DNA of 64,000 nt from Actinoplanes ianthinogenes (GCF_018324205.1 NZ_AP023356.1:7563501-7627500); one strand, 5' to 3'; counted from the stretch's first letter, positions 25,979 through 34,641 are shown. Made by a program: numbers and translations. Notes: a model not told the origin generated them from the sequence alone.

Positions 25979-27137
25979 TCGGCAAGCCCGCGTAGTTCTC
26001 GGCGAGACCGGTGGCGCCGGCCTCGCTGGAGGCGACCCAGCGCAACTGCGAGAGCTGCAACTCGGCGTCGAACGGGTCTCCCGAGGTGTGCAGCATCGTG
26101 GTCATCCACCAGGAGAAGTGGGTGCACCGCCAGACCCGGCGCTGTGCGGCGTCCGAGTAAGCGTCGGCGAGCCGCGCGTCGTGCTCCCGGAAGCGCGCCA
26201 CCAGGGCTTTGCTGAGCAGCGCCACGTCGGCGATCGCCAGGTTCAGCCCCTTGGCGCCGGTCGGCGGGACGATGTGCGCGGCGTCGCCGGCCAGGAACAG
26301 GTTGCCGTGCCGCATCGGCGTCTGCACGTAGCTGCGCATCGGCAGCACGCTCCTGTCGGTGATCTTGCCGGGGGTGAGTTTCCAGCCGTTCTGGCCGTGG
26401 CCGAGCCGGGTGGCCAGCGCGTCCCAGATCTGGTCGTCGGACCAGGAGGCGGGGTCGGTGCCGTTGGGAACCTGCAGGTAGAGGCGGCTGACCGTGGCCG
26501 AGCGCATCGAGTGCAGGGCGAAGCCGTCCGGGTGCCAGGCGTAGATCAGCTCGTCGGTGGAGGGTGCGACGTCGGCGAGGATGCCGAACCAGGAGTAGGG
26601 GTAGACCTTCTCGAACGTCTTGGCGGCGGGCACGGCGGCGCGGGACGGGCCGAAGGAGCCGTCACAGCCGGCGATGACCGCTGCATCCAGTCTCACGGCT
26701 TGTCCGCTTTTATCGGTAAAAGTCACATGTGGCCGATCGGTGGAGACGTCGTGCAACACCACATCGCCGACCTCGTAGTGGATCTCCTGGCCGCCCGCGC
26801 GGCGGGCGGCGATCAGATCCTTCTGCACCTCCGTCTGGCCGTAGACCCACACCGACCGCCCGGTCAGGTTCACGAAGTCCAGGTGGTGCCGCTCACCCGG
26901 CCACTGCAGATAGATGCCCCGGTGCTCGTCGCCCTCGGCCCGCAGCCGGGCGCCGAGTCCGGCCGACTCGAGCAGCTCGACGCTGGAGTGCTCCAGGATG
27001 CCGGCCCGGATCCGGGCCGCGACGTACTCCTCCGAGCGGGTCTCCAGCACCACGGAGTCGACGCCGCCCTGGGCGAGCAGATGAGAGAGAAGCAGGCCCG
27101 CCGGGCCCGCGCCGATGATGGCGACCTGGGTACGCAT
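25968..27137 (-). CDS. pobA: 4-hydroxybenzoate 3-monooxygenase
   Basis: This 389-aa flavoprotein hydroxylates 4-hydroxybenzoate to protocatechuate using FAD, NAD(P)H and O2. It begins with the FAD motif GAGPAGLLLSHLL, has ILEHSSVELL typical of the family, the central AGCDGSFGPSR motif, and the second FAD motif AGDAAHIVPPTGAKGLNLA. Length matches PobA (about 390 aa), and conserved Tyr/Pro residues near the substrate pocket (LPMRSYVQTPM) are present. ATG 27137 follows AAGGTGGG. It lies 40 bp downstream of the IclR gene on the same strand and feeds the divergent pca operon. Confidence 0.95.
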   Translation of the reverse strand: MRTQVAIIGAGPAGLLLSHLLAQGGVDSVVLETRSEEYVAARIRAGILEHSSVELLESAGLGARLRAEGDEHRGIYLQWPGERHHLDFVNLTGRSVWVYGQTEVQKDLIAARRAGGQEIHYEVGDVVLHDVSTDRPHVTFTDKSGQAVRLDAAVIAGCDGSFGPSRAAVPAAKTFEKVYPYSWFGILADVAPSTDELIYAWHPDGFALHSMRSATVSRLYLQVPNGTDPASWSDDQIWDALATRLGHGQNGWKLTPGKITDRSVLPMRSYVQTPMRHGNLFLAGDAAHIVPPTGAKGLNLAIADVALLSKALVARFREHDARLADAYSDAAQRRVWRCTHFSWWMTTMLHTSGDPFDAELQLSQLRWVASSEAGATGLAENYAGLPINY

Positions 27138-27177
27138 GCCACCCACCTTCAGCGGCGAACAGCCCCCGGGCAAGACC

Positions 27178-27918
27178 CTATTTCCACTGGACGGAAGCCA
27201 GCGTACGCCCGATCCCGTGCGCCGCCACCTGCAACGCCGACACCATCCGGGGCAGTTGCCGGCGCAGATCCGGGACCACGATGCCGAGCGCGGCCACCAC
27301 GTCGTCCCCGTTGCGCACCGGCACCGCCACCGAGCAGGCGCCCAGGCTCATCTCCTCGCCGGTGGTCGCGTAGCCCTCGGCCCGGACCCGGCGCAACTGG
27401 TCGAGCAGGCGGGCCGGCTGCGTCACGGTGTACGCCGTCACCCGGGTCAGCCGCTGCAACGCCGCCGCCAGCACGTCGTCCGGCGCGTACGCGAGCAGCA
27501 CCTTGCCCACCCCGGTGGCGTGCAACGGCAGCCGTGACCCGATCTTGCTGATCACCGGCACCGAGATGTGCCCGGACAGCCGGTCGATGTACAGCACCTC
27601 CAGCTCCTCCCGGACCGCCAGGTGCACGGTGGCGAGCGTGGCGCCGTACAGGTCGTGCAGGAACGGGCTGGCCGCCGTGCGCAGCTCGCTCTGCACCGGG
27701 GCGAGCAGGCCGAGCTGCCAGATCCGGCGGCCGATCACGTACCCGCCGTCCGGTTCGCGGGTCAGCGCGCCCCACTTCTGCAGCTCGGCGACCAGCCGGT
27801 GGGTGGTGGCCAGCGGGGTGCCGGATCGCCGGGCGAGATCGCTGAGCTTGAGGCTGCGATGGTCCGCGTCGAACGCCCCGAGCAGATCCAGCGCCCGGGC
27901 GGTCACACTCTTCGCCAT
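27178..27918 (-). CDS. IclR-family regulator of the protocatechuate genes
   Basis: This 246-aa regulator has an N-terminal winged helix-turn-helix (about 5-70; LKLSDLARRSGTPLATTHRLV) and a C-terminal IclR effector domain (about 80-240; ISVPVISKIGSRLPLHATGVGKVLLA, EEMSLGACSVAVPVRN). It lies between pobA and the pcaHGBL operon, like PobR/PcaU/PcaR regulators that answer to 4-hydroxybenzoate, protocatechuate or 3-oxoadipate. Which effector applies here is not visible. ATG 27918 is preceded by AAAGAGGG. Similar TTCC-N7-GGAA sequences flank the gene on both sides. Confidence 0.92.
   Translation of the reverse strand: MAKSVTARALDLLGAFDADHRSLKLSDLARRSGTPLATTHRLVAELQKWGALTREPDGGYVIGRRIWQLGLLAPVQSELRTAASPFLHDLYGATLATVHLAVREELEVLYIDRLSGHISVPVISKIGSRLPLHATGVGKVLLAYAPDDVLAAALQRLTRVTAYTVTQPARLLDQLRRVRAEGYATTGEEMSLGACSVAVPVRNGDDVVAALGIVVPDLRRQLPRMVSALQVAAHGIGRTLASVQWK
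27182..27196. promoter_or_regulatory. TTCC-N7-GGAA motif before pobA, inside the iclR 3' end
   Basis: TTCCACTGGACGGAA lies in the last codons of the IclR gene, 45-59 bp before the pobA start. It shares the TTCC-N7-GGAA frame with the site in the divergent promoter and could let IclR act on pobA separately. This is inferred from symmetry only. Confidence 0.35.
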
Positions 27919-27934
27919 CGCCCTCTTTCCGTCT

Positions 27935-27949
27935 TTCCGCTGAGTGGAA
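27935..27949. promoter_or_regulatory. Candidate IclR operator between iclR and pcaH
   Basis: TTCCGCTGAGTGGAA is a 15-bp dyad with six of seven arm positions complementary, 17 bp before the IclR start and 46 bp before pcaH. A TTCC/GGAA dyad of this size is typical of IclR-family sites, and the position suits control of both divergent genes. Confidence 0.5.
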
Positions 27950-27994
27950 GTCGAGTATCGCCGTAGGTGCCTCCGACCGCCTAGCGTCCAGCAG

Positions 27995-28732
27995 GTGATT
28001 ACCCAGGCTGACATCGACCAGGAGATCGCGGCGGCGGCTCGGCAACCGGGCGGTCCGCAGCCACGGATCGACTATCCGCCGTACCGCAGCAGCATCCTGC
28101 GGCACCCCCACCAGCCCCTCCAGCTGATCGACCCGGAATCGGTCGAGCTGTGGGCGCCGGCCTTCGGGCATCGTGACGTCGCCGACGACGAGGCGGACCT
28201 GACCATCCAGCACGCCGGGACCCCGCTCGGCGAGCGCATGGTGGTGACCGGCCGGGTGCTCGACGGCGACGGCCGGCCGGTGGCGCACCAGCTGGTCGAG
28301 GTGTGGCAGGCCAACGCCGCGGGCCGGTACAGGCACCAGCGGGACCAGCACCCGGCGCCGCACGACCCGAACTTCACCGGGGTGGGGCGGTGCATCACCG
28401 ACGCGGACGGGACGTACCGGTTCCAGACCATCAAGCCGGGCCCGTACCCGTGGCGCAACCACCTCAACGCGTGGCGGCCCGCGCACATCCACTTCTCGAT
28501 CTTCGGGACCGATTTCACCCAGCGGCTGGTGACCCAGATGTACTTCCCGGGCGACCCGCTGTTCGCGTACGACCCGATCTACCAGTCGATCACCGACCCG
28601 AAGTCGCGGGACCTGCTGGTCGCCCAGTACGACCACGACCTGACCACCCCGGAGTGGAACACCGGATACCGTTGGGACATCGTGCTCACCGGCAGCCACC
28701 GCACTCCGCTCGAGACCGAGGACAACGCATGA
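27995..28732 (+). CDS. pcaH: Protocatechuate 3,4-dioxygenase beta subunit
   Basis: This 245-aa subunit carries the non-haem Fe(III) that cleaves protocatechuate between its hydroxyls to 3-carboxy-cis,cis-muconate. The four ligands are visible as Tyr112 (GRYRH), Tyr151 (GPYPWR), His164 and His166 (RPAHIHFSI). Their spacing (39, 13, 2) equals that of the Pseudomonas putida enzyme (408, 447, 460, 462). GTG 27995 is the likely start. The stop overlaps the pcaG ATG. It is the first gene of pcaHGBL, divergent from the IclR regulator. Confidence 0.96.
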   Translation: MITQADIDQEIAAAARQPGGPQPRIDYPPYRSSILRHPHQPLQLIDPESVELWAPAFGHRDVADDEADLTIQHAGTPLGERMVVTGRVLDGDGRPVAHQLVEVWQANAAGRYRHQRDQHPAPHDPNFTGVGRCITDADGTYRFQTIKPGPYPWRNHLNAWRPAHIHFSIFGTDFTQRLVTQMYFPGDPLFAYDPIYQSITDPKSRDLLVAQYDHDLTTPEWNTGYRWDIVLTGSHRTPLETEDNA

Positions 28733-29292
28733 GCGCGGTTCCCGGCCAGACGGTCGGTCCCTTCTTCCACCTGGGTCTCGAGTACCCGCAGATGAACGAG
28801 CTGGTGCCGCCGGCGCACCCGCGGGCGGTACGGCTGCACGGCCGGGTCACCGACGGAGCCGGCGACCCGGTGCCGGACGCGGTGATCGAGATCTGGCAGG
28901 CCGACCCGCACGGGCACGTCGTGCGGCAGCCCGGGTCGCTGCGGCGCGACGGGTGGACCTTCACCGGCTGGGGGCGGGCCGCGACCGACCCGGACGGGAA
29001 CTACCAGTTCGCCACGGTGGAGCCGGGACCGACCGAGCCGGGCCGGGCCCCGTTCATCGCGGTGACCGTCTTCGCCCGCGGGCTGCTGGACCGGCTGTTC
29101 ACCCGGGCCTACCTGCCGGACGACGCGGCCGCCCTCGCGGCGGACCCGCTGCTGGCGGCGGTCGACGCCGAGCGGCGTCAGACGCTGATCGCCCGCCGGG
29201 TGGATCAGGGGCTGGTCTTCGACATCCGGTTGCAGGGCGCGGGCGAGACGGTGTTCCTGACCTATCCGCGACTGCGGGACGCCTGGGCGTGA
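28729..29292 (+). CDS. pcaG: Protocatechuate 3,4-dioxygenase alpha subunit
   Basis: This 187-aa subunit pairs with PcaH to form the (alpha-beta) catalytic unit; it shares the intradiol dioxygenase fold but lacks iron ligands. Typical sequences are the N-terminal QTVGPFFHLGL, the hinge VIEIWQADPHG, WGRAATDPDGNYQFATVEPG, and RAPFIAVTVFARGLLDRLFTR. It overlaps pcaH by 4 bp (ATGA) and its TGA overlaps the GTG start of pcaB. Confidence 0.95.
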   Translation: MSAVPGQTVGPFFHLGLEYPQMNELVPPAHPRAVRLHGRVTDGAGDPVPDAVIEIWQADPHGHVVRQPGSLRRDGWTFTGWGRAATDPDGNYQFATVEPGPTEPGRAPFIAVTVFARGLLDRLFTRAYLPDDAAALAADPLLAAVDAERRQTLIARRVDQGLVFDIRLQGAGETVFLTYPRLRDAWA

Positions 29293-30503
29293 GCGACCTG
29301 CTCTGGCCCGGCGACCACCGAGCCGGTGACCTGTTCACCGACGCGGCCGTGGTGGCGGCCATGGTCCGCGTCGAGTCGGCGTGGCTCGCCACCCTGGTCG
29401 ACCTGGGCATCGCCTCGATCGAGCTGCCGGACCTGACCCCGCTGGCCGGGCCGGAGGACCTCGCGCACCTGGCGGAGGCCGCGGAGTCCGGCGGCAACCC
29501 GCTGATCCCGCTGCTGAACCGGCTCAAGTGCCGGCTCCGTGGCCGCAACACCGCCGCGGCCGGCTGGCTGCACAAGGGTTTGACCAGCCAGGACGTCGTC
29601 GACACGGCGATCGTGCTGTGCCTGCGGGACGCGATTGCCCGGATCCGCGGCGATCTGCTCGTCCAGGTCGGCGCGCTGTCCCGGCTCGCCGACGAGCACC
29701 GGGAGACCCGGATGGCCGGTCGTACGCTGACCCAGCACGCCATCCCGATCACGTTCGGGCTGAAGGCGGCCGGCTGGCTGACCGGGGTGCTGGACGCCCG
29801 GGAGCAGCTCGCCGCCGCCGGGCGGCTGCCGATCCAGATCGGCGGGGCAGCCGGCAGCCTGGCCGCGCCGACCGCGCTCACCGGCGATCCGGGCCGGGCC
29901 CGGGACCTGGTCGCGGCCACCGCCGAGCGGCTCGGCCTGCCCGCCCGGGAGCCGTGGCACACCAGCCGCGCCCCGCTGACCCGGGTCGCCGACGCGTTCG
30001 TGACCTGCACCGACGCCTGGGGCAAGATCGCCAACGACGTGCTGGTCGGCGCCCGTCCGGAGGTGCACGAGCTGATCGAGGGGGCGGCCGAGGGCAAGGG
30101 CGGCTCGTCGGCCATGCCGAACAAGCAGAACCCGGTGCACGCCGTCCTGATCAAACGGGCCGCCCTCGCCGGCCCGCCGCTGGCGGCCCTGGTGCACGCC
30201 GGCGCGGCGGCCGCGGTCGACGAGCGTCCGGACGGCGGCTGGCACGTCGAGTGGGCCACCCTGCGCACCCTGGCCCGGCGGACGGTGGTGGCCGGGTCGC
30301 AGACCGCGGAGCTGCTCACCGCTCTGCGGGTGGACAGCGGAAAGATGCTGGCCACGCTGCACGCGGCCCGCCCGGAGATCGACGCCGAACAGCAGTCCGT
30401 CACGCCGGGCGTGTCGCCGGACCAGCCCTACCTCGGCGCCACCGACGAGATCATCGACGCGGTCCTGGCCCGGGCACACACCCTGAAAGGATCCGCGTGC
30501 TGA
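29289..30503 (+). CDS. pcaB: 3-carboxy-cis,cis-muconate cycloisomerase
   Basis: This 404-aa member of the fumarase/aspartase superfamily converts 3-carboxymuconate to 4-carboxymuconolactone. The superfamily signature is the mobile loop GGSSAMPNKQNPV, and the family regions LHKGLTSQDVVDTA and RTLTQHAIPITFG are present. Length fits the shorter actinobacterial forms. GTG 29289 overlaps the pcaG stop. Its own stop overlaps the start of pcaL by seven bases, so the four genes form one coupled operon. Confidence 0.95.
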   Translation: MSDLLWPGDHRAGDLFTDAAVVAAMVRVESAWLATLVDLGIASIELPDLTPLAGPEDLAHLAEAAESGGNPLIPLLNRLKCRLRGRNTAAAGWLHKGLTSQDVVDTAIVLCLRDAIARIRGDLLVQVGALSRLADEHRETRMAGRTLTQHAIPITFGLKAAGWLTGVLDAREQLAAAGRLPIQIGGAAGSLAAPTALTGDPGRARDLVAATAERLGLPAREPWHTSRAPLTRVADAFVTCTDAWGKIANDVLVGARPEVHELIEGAAEGKGGSSAMPNKQNPVHAVLIKRAALAGPPLAALVHAGAAAAVDERPDGGWHVEWATLRTLARRTVVAGSQTAELLTALRVDSGKMLATLHAARPEIDAEQQSVTPGVSPDQPYLGATDEIIDAVLARAHTLKGSAC

Positions 30504-31609
30504 CCGCGACCGTCTTCACCGACGCTCCCGACCGCCCCCTGCTCCTGCTCGGCTCGTCGGTCGGCACCTCGGCCGAGAGCCTCTGGGCCCGCTGCGCCGA
30601 GCGTCTCTACGGCCGCTACCACGTGGTCGGCTTCGACCTGCCCGGCCACGGCCGCAGCGCCCCGGCCACCGGCCCGTTCACGATCGCGGACCTGGCCCGC
30701 GCGGTCCTGGACCTCGCCGACGACCTGCGACCGGGCGAGAGCTTCCGCTACGCCGGCGACTCGATCGGCGGCGCCATCGGCCTGCAACTCATGCTCGACG
30801 CCCCGGAACGGGTCACCGCCGCCGCCGTTCTCTGCACCGGCGCCAAGATCGGCGAGGCGGCGGCCTGGCACGAGCGCGCCGCGCTGGTCCGGGCCAAGGG
30901 CACCGAGGCGGTCGTCCCCGGCTCGATCGACCGCTGGTTCGCCCCCGGATTCCCGGAAGCCGACCGCGAGCCGCTGCTCGACGCGCTGCGCGCGACCGAC
31001 GACGAGAGCTACGCCCGATGCTGCGAGGCCCTCGCCGGATTCGACGTCCGCGACCGGCTCGCCGAGATCGCCACCCCGCTGCTGGCGGTCGCCGGCGGCC
31101 AGGACCGACCCACCCCCGCCGACGGCCTCCGGCTGATCGCCGGCACTGTGCTCCACGGCCGTCTCGTCGTCCTCGACCAGGTGGCGCACCTGGCCCCGGC
31201 CGAGTCCCCGGAGGTGGTCGCGTTCCTCCTCGACCAGCACTTCGAGGAGTCGCGCGCGGCCGGCATCACGGTCCGCCGCGAGGTCCTCGGCCCCGCACAC
31301 GTCGACCGAGCGACCGCCGCCACCACCGCGTTCACCCGAGATTTCCAGGACCTCATCACCCGCTACGCCTGGGGCGAGATCTGGACCCGCCCCGGCCTGG
31401 ACCGCCGCAGCCGCTCGATGGTCACCCTCACCGCCCTGGTCGCCCTCGGCCACCACGAGGAGCTCGCCATGCACGTCCGGGCCGCCCGCACCAACGGCCT
31501 CACGGCGGACGAGATCAAGGAAGTCCTCCTGCAAACCGCCATCTACTGCGGCGTCCCCGCCGCCAACACGGCCTTCCGCATCGCCCAGCAGGTCCTCGCC
31601 GATTACTAG
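30497..31609 (+). CDS. pcaL: 3-oxoadipate enol-lactonase / 4-carboxymuconolactone decarboxylase fusion
   Basis: This 370-aa fusion does two consecutive steps. The N-terminal alpha/beta-hydrolase (about 1-245, PcaD) has HVVGFDLPGHGRS, the nucleophile Ser in YAGDSIGGAIG, and a late His in QVAHLAPAE. The C-terminal domain (about 255-370, PcaC/CMD family) has WGEIWTRPGLDRRSRSMVTL, HHEELAMHVRAA and EVLLQTAIYCGVPAAN. Domain order D-then-C as in PcaL of Rhodococcus and Streptomyces. GTG 30497 gives no signal peptide, as expected. The TAG stop lies inside a long inverted repeat. Confidence 0.96.
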   Translation: MLTATVFTDAPDRPLLLLGSSVGTSAESLWARCAERLYGRYHVVGFDLPGHGRSAPATGPFTIADLARAVLDLADDLRPGESFRYAGDSIGGAIGLQLMLDAPERVTAAAVLCTGAKIGEAAAWHERAALVRAKGTEAVVPGSIDRWFAPGFPEADREPLLDALRATDDESYARCCEALAGFDVRDRLAEIATPLLAVAGGQDRPTPADGLRLIAGTVLHGRLVVLDQVAHLAPAESPEVVAFLLDQHFEESRAAGITVRREVLGPAHVDRATAATTAFTRDFQDLITRYAWGEIWTRPGLDRRSRSMVTLTALVALGHHEELAMHVRAARTNGLTADEIKEVLLQTAIYCGVPAANTAFRIAQQVLADY

Positions 31610-31653
31610 CGCTGGCGATACTATTGCCGCCGATAGTATCTCCAGCGCTAGTA
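31604..31653. promoter_or_regulatory. 21-bp-arm inverted repeat overlapping the pcaL stop, before the ATPase gene
   Basis: Arms 31604-31624 and 31633-31653 are complementary at 20 of 21 positions, with an 8-nt loop. Nested inside are GATACTAT/ATAGTATC and AGCGCT dyads. It contains the pcaL stop and ends 14 bp before the ATPase ATG. It could be a terminator for pca, but the AT-containing symmetric core and the position so close to the next start suit an operator for the ATPase gene equally well. Confidence 0.7.
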
Positions 31654-31667
31654 ACAGCGGGGTAAGC

Positions 31668-33086
31668 ATGGTCGCTTTCGTCGGGCGGGACCGCGAACTG
31701 GGCATCCTGGACGCGTTGCTCACCGAGGTGCGGTCCGCGGGCCGCGACGCCAAGCCGGGGCAGTGCCTGCTGATCCGTGGCCGTCGCCGGATCGGCAAGT
31801 CCAGTCTGGTCGAGGCGTTCGTCGATCGTGCCGGTGTCCCGGCGGTCTTCTTCACCGCGGCCGGTGCCTCGGAGGCCATCGAGCTGGAGGCGTTCACCGA
31901 GGCGGTCGCCGACTCGGTGCTGCCGGACCGGGAGATCTTCGCCGAGGCGCGACCGGGAAATTGGAGCGCCGCCCTGCGTCAGCTGGCCGGGGTGCTGCCG
32001 GACGATCAGCCCAGCGTCGTGGTGATCGACGAGGTGCCGTATCTGATGGAGAAGGTGGACGCCTTCGAGGGCATCCTGCAGCGGGCGTGGGACCGGGAGC
32101 TGAGCCGGAAACCGGTGCTTCTGGTGCTGGTCGGCTCCGATCTGTCGATGATGGAGGCGCTCGGCTCCTACGGCCGCCCGTTCCACCAGCGTGGCCGGGA
32201 GATGGTGCTCGGGCCGCTGAACCCCGCCGAGGTCGGCACGATGCTCGGCCTCGAGCCGGCGGCGGCGTTCGACGCCACGCTGGTCACCGGTGGCCTGCCG
32301 CTGGTCTGTGCCGCCTGGCGGCCGGGGGCCGACCTCTGGGAGTTCCTCGCCGCCGAGCTGGCCAACCCGGTGTCGCCGCTGCTGGTCTCGGCGGAGCGGT
32401 CGTTGGCGGCGGAGTTCCCCGAGCAGGCGACGGCCGGGGATGTTCTCCGCGCCATCGGCAGTGGCGAGCGGACGTTCACCAACATTGCCCGGGCGGCCGG
32501 CAACATCGCGCACACCACGCTGACCCGGGCCGCCGAGATCCTGGTCCGCAAGCGCATCGTCGCCGCCGAGACCCCGGTCGCGACCACCCCGTCCAAGGAG
32601 CGGCGCTACCGGGTCACCGATCCTTACCTGCGGTTCTGGCTGACGTTCGTGCGGCCCTACCTGCCGGAGATCGAGCGGCTCCGTGGCGACCTGGTGCTGC
32701 AGCGGGTGCGGACCGGCTGGACCGCCTGGCGTGGCCGGGCCATCGAGCCGCTGCTGCGCGACTCCCTGGCCCGGCTGCTCCCCGACGACCGGTTGCCGTC
32801 AGCGCCGGTGATCGGGTCCTACTGGACCAGGTCGAACAACGTGGAGATCGACGTGGTCGGCGCGGATCGCGCGCCGGTGGCCCGCGAGTTGCTCTTCATG
32901 GGATCTGTCAAGTGGCTGGAGCGGTCGCCGTTCGACGAGCACGACCTGCTCGCCCTCCAGCGGCACCGCGCCGCGGTGACCGACGACCCGATCCCGCTGC
33001 TCGCGATCAGCCGCAGCGGCGTGCAGGCCACCGGTTTGCATGCGACTTACGGCCCGGCCGAGTTGCTGACCGCTTGGAGCCGCTGA
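31668..33086 (+). CDS. Archaeal-type AAA ATPase with DUF234 nuclease-like C-terminus
   Basis: This 472-aa protein belongs to the ATPase/DUF234 family found on many bacterial and archaeal genomes with no firm function. The N-terminal ATPase has Walker A (IRGRRRIGKSSLVEAF) and Walker B (SVVVIDEVPYLM). A winged-helix part follows (TTLTRAAEILVRKRIV, then RRYRVTDPYLRFWLTFVRP). The C-terminal DUF234 region (about 370-470) has YWTRSNNVEIDVVG, with the E-x-D pattern seen in restriction-endonuclease-like folds. It is preceded by a 50-bp inverted repeat and followed directly by another long one, which suggests a mobile or self-regulated unit. Confidence 0.85.
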   Translation: MVAFVGRDRELGILDALLTEVRSAGRDAKPGQCLLIRGRRRIGKSSLVEAFVDRAGVPAVFFTAAGASEAIELEAFTEAVADSVLPDREIFAEARPGNWSAALRQLAGVLPDDQPSVVVIDEVPYLMEKVDAFEGILQRAWDRELSRKPVLLVLVGSDLSMMEALGSYGRPFHQRGREMVLGPLNPAEVGTMLGLEPAAAFDATLVTGGLPLVCAAWRPGADLWEFLAAELANPVSPLLVSAERSLAAEFPEQATAGDVLRAIGSGERTFTNIARAAGNIAHTTLTRAAEILVRKRIVAAETPVATTPSKERRYRVTDPYLRFWLTFVRPYLPEIERLRGDLVLQRVRTGWTAWRGRAIEPLLRDSLARLLPDDRLPSAPVIGSYWTRSNNVEIDVVGADRAPVARELLFMGSVKWLERSPFDEHDLLALQRHRAAVTDDPIPLLAISRSGVQATGLHATYGPAELLTAWSR

Positions 33087-33371
33087 CCACTCGCGGTCCG
33101 CTTCCTTGTCGATCCGCCGTTTTCCGGTACGACTGGCAGCCCCGTGGCAGTCGGCTCGCGAGGACCGGCCCCCGCACGACCGCGGCGCGGCTCGTGCGGG
33201 TCCGCTGATCCGTGAGGTCCGCCCGGGTGTTGATCAGCCCTGACCACCCGCGGGCCCGCACGACACGCGTGGCGGTCCGCCAGTGGCCGCGGCCTGGCGA
33301 GCCGACTGCCACGGGGCTACCAGTCGTACCGGAAAATGGCGGATCGGAAGGGAAGCGGACCGTGAGCGGTC
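33085..33371. repeat. 79-bp-arm inverted repeat in the convergent spacer between ATPase and sigma factor
   Basis: The arm 33085-33163 and the reverse complement of 33293-33371 match at about 71 of 79 positions. The left arm starts inside the ATPase stop codon; the right arm ends 8 bp before the sigma factor stop. The 129-bp centre contains a further 9-bp perfect hairpin (CCCGCACGA, 33171-33179, with 33192-33200). No transposase frame and no obvious target duplication were found. It may act as a bidirectional terminator or be a MITE-like remnant. Confidence 0.85.
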
Positions 33372-33378
33372 AGGCGGG

Positions 33379-34608
33379 TCAGGTGAGTTCGGCGGCCCGG
33401 GACTCGAAGATGGCCCGCTCGCGAGCGTTCCGCGTGATGGCGGCCGCGGCCCGGAACTCCGCCCGGGCCTCCGCGGCGCGGCCGAGCCTCGCCAGCAGGT
33501 CGCCGCGGACGGCCGGGAGCAACGCGTAGTTCGGCATCTCCAGCGTGTCGGTCAGGGCGAGCCCGCGGGCCGGGCCGTAGGCGTGCCCCACCGCCACCGC
33601 CCGGTTCAACTCCACCACCGGCGACGGCGCCACGTAGGCCAGCACCTCGTACAGCGCCGCGATCCGCTCCCAGTCGGTGTCCTCCGGCCGGAGCGCCTTG
33701 GCATGGCAGGCCGCGATCGACGCCTGCAGCACATACGGCCCGAAGGTGCCCTCGGCCCGGGCCAGCGCGGCCAGCCCGCGCCGGATCAGCAGCCGGTCCC
33801 AGCGTCGCCGGTCCTGATCCTGCAACAGCACCGGCGACCCGTCCGCGGTGGTCCGGGCCGCTGTCCGGGAGGCCTGGAGCTCCATCAGCGCGACCAGGCC
33901 GTGCACCTCGGGCTCCGTCGGTGCGAGGCCGGCCAGGACCCGCCCGAGGCGCAGTGCCTCCATGCAGAGCGCCGGCCGCATCCAGTCGTCGCCGGTGGTC
34001 GCCGCGTACCCCTCGTTGAAGATCAGGTAGATGACCTCGAGAACCGAGGCCAGCCGTTCCGCCGCCTCGGCCGGTGGCGGCAGCTCGAACGGCACCCGGT
34101 TCTCGGCCAGCGTCCGTTTGGCCCGGGTGATCCGCTTGCCGACGGTCGGTTCGGGCACCAGGTAGGCCCGCGCGATCTCCTCGGTGGTGAGCCCGCCCAG
34201 CAGCCGCAGGGTGAGCGCCACCCGCGACTCGGTGGAGAGGGCCGGATGGCAGGTGGTGAAGATCAACCGCAGGAGGTCGTCACCGACGTAGTCGTCCATC
34301 TCCGCGGCGAGGTCGGGATCGGCCGCCTGCGGTGTCGTCCGGCCGATCTCGGCGAGTTTCTCCTGATACCGCCCCTGCCGGCGGAGCAGGTCGATGGCCC
34401 GGTGCTTGGCGGTGGCCATCAGCCAGGAGGCCGGGTGCTCGGGCACCCCGTCGGCCGGCCACCGCTCCAGTGCGATGACCACCGTGTCCTGGGCCAACTC
34501 CTCGGCCAGCCCGACGTCCCGGACGATCCGGGCCAGCGCGGCGACGATCCGGGCCGACTCCATCCGCCAGACCGTCTCCACCACACTACGAGGATCGATG
34601 ACCGCCAT
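33379..34608 (-). CDS. ECF42-like RNA polymerase sigma factor with C-terminal TPR-like extension
   Basis: This 409-aa protein has sigma region 2 (about 5-85; IVRDVGLAEELAQDTVVIALERW, LMATAKHRAIDLLRR) and region 4 (about 130-185; LLGGLTTEEIARAYLVPEPTVGKRI). A helical domain of about 200 residues follows, as in DUF6596/TPR-bearing ECF42 sigma factors. These lack anti-sigma factors and are typically paired with DGPF/YCII proteins, as here. ATG 34608 is used; GTG 34614 is possible. Its regulon is unknown; in the family the C-terminal domain is needed for activity. Confidence 0.93.
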   Translation of the reverse strand: MAVIDPRSVVETVWRMESARIVAALARIVRDVGLAEELAQDTVVIALERWPADGVPEHPASWLMATAKHRAIDLLRRQGRYQEKLAEIGRTTPQAADPDLAAEMDDYVGDDLLRLIFTTCHPALSTESRVALTLRLLGGLTTEEIARAYLVPEPTVGKRITRAKRTLAENRVPFELPPPAEAAERLASVLEVIYLIFNEGYAATTGDDWMRPALCMEALRLGRVLAGLAPTEPEVHGLVALMELQASRTAARTTADGSPVLLQDQDRRRWDRLLIRRGLAALARAEGTFGPYVLQASIAACHAKALRPEDTDWERIAALYEVLAYVAPSPVVELNRAVAVGHAYGPARGLALTDTLEMPNYALLPAVRGDLLARLGRAAEARAEFRAAAAITRNARERAIFESRAAELT

Positions 34609-34641
34609 GGTCACCGATCCTCGCACCAGCGGGCGCCGTGC

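Noticed and set aside
27995..31609. Complete beta-ketoadipate pathway
   Set aside because: pcaH, pcaG, pcaB and pcaL are present, but no pcaI, pcaJ or pcaF was found in the window, so only the steps to 3-oxoadipate are supported.
33085..33371. Insertion sequence
   Set aside because: There are long inverted arms but no transposase frame between them and no clear direct target repeats; kept as an unclassified inverted repeat.
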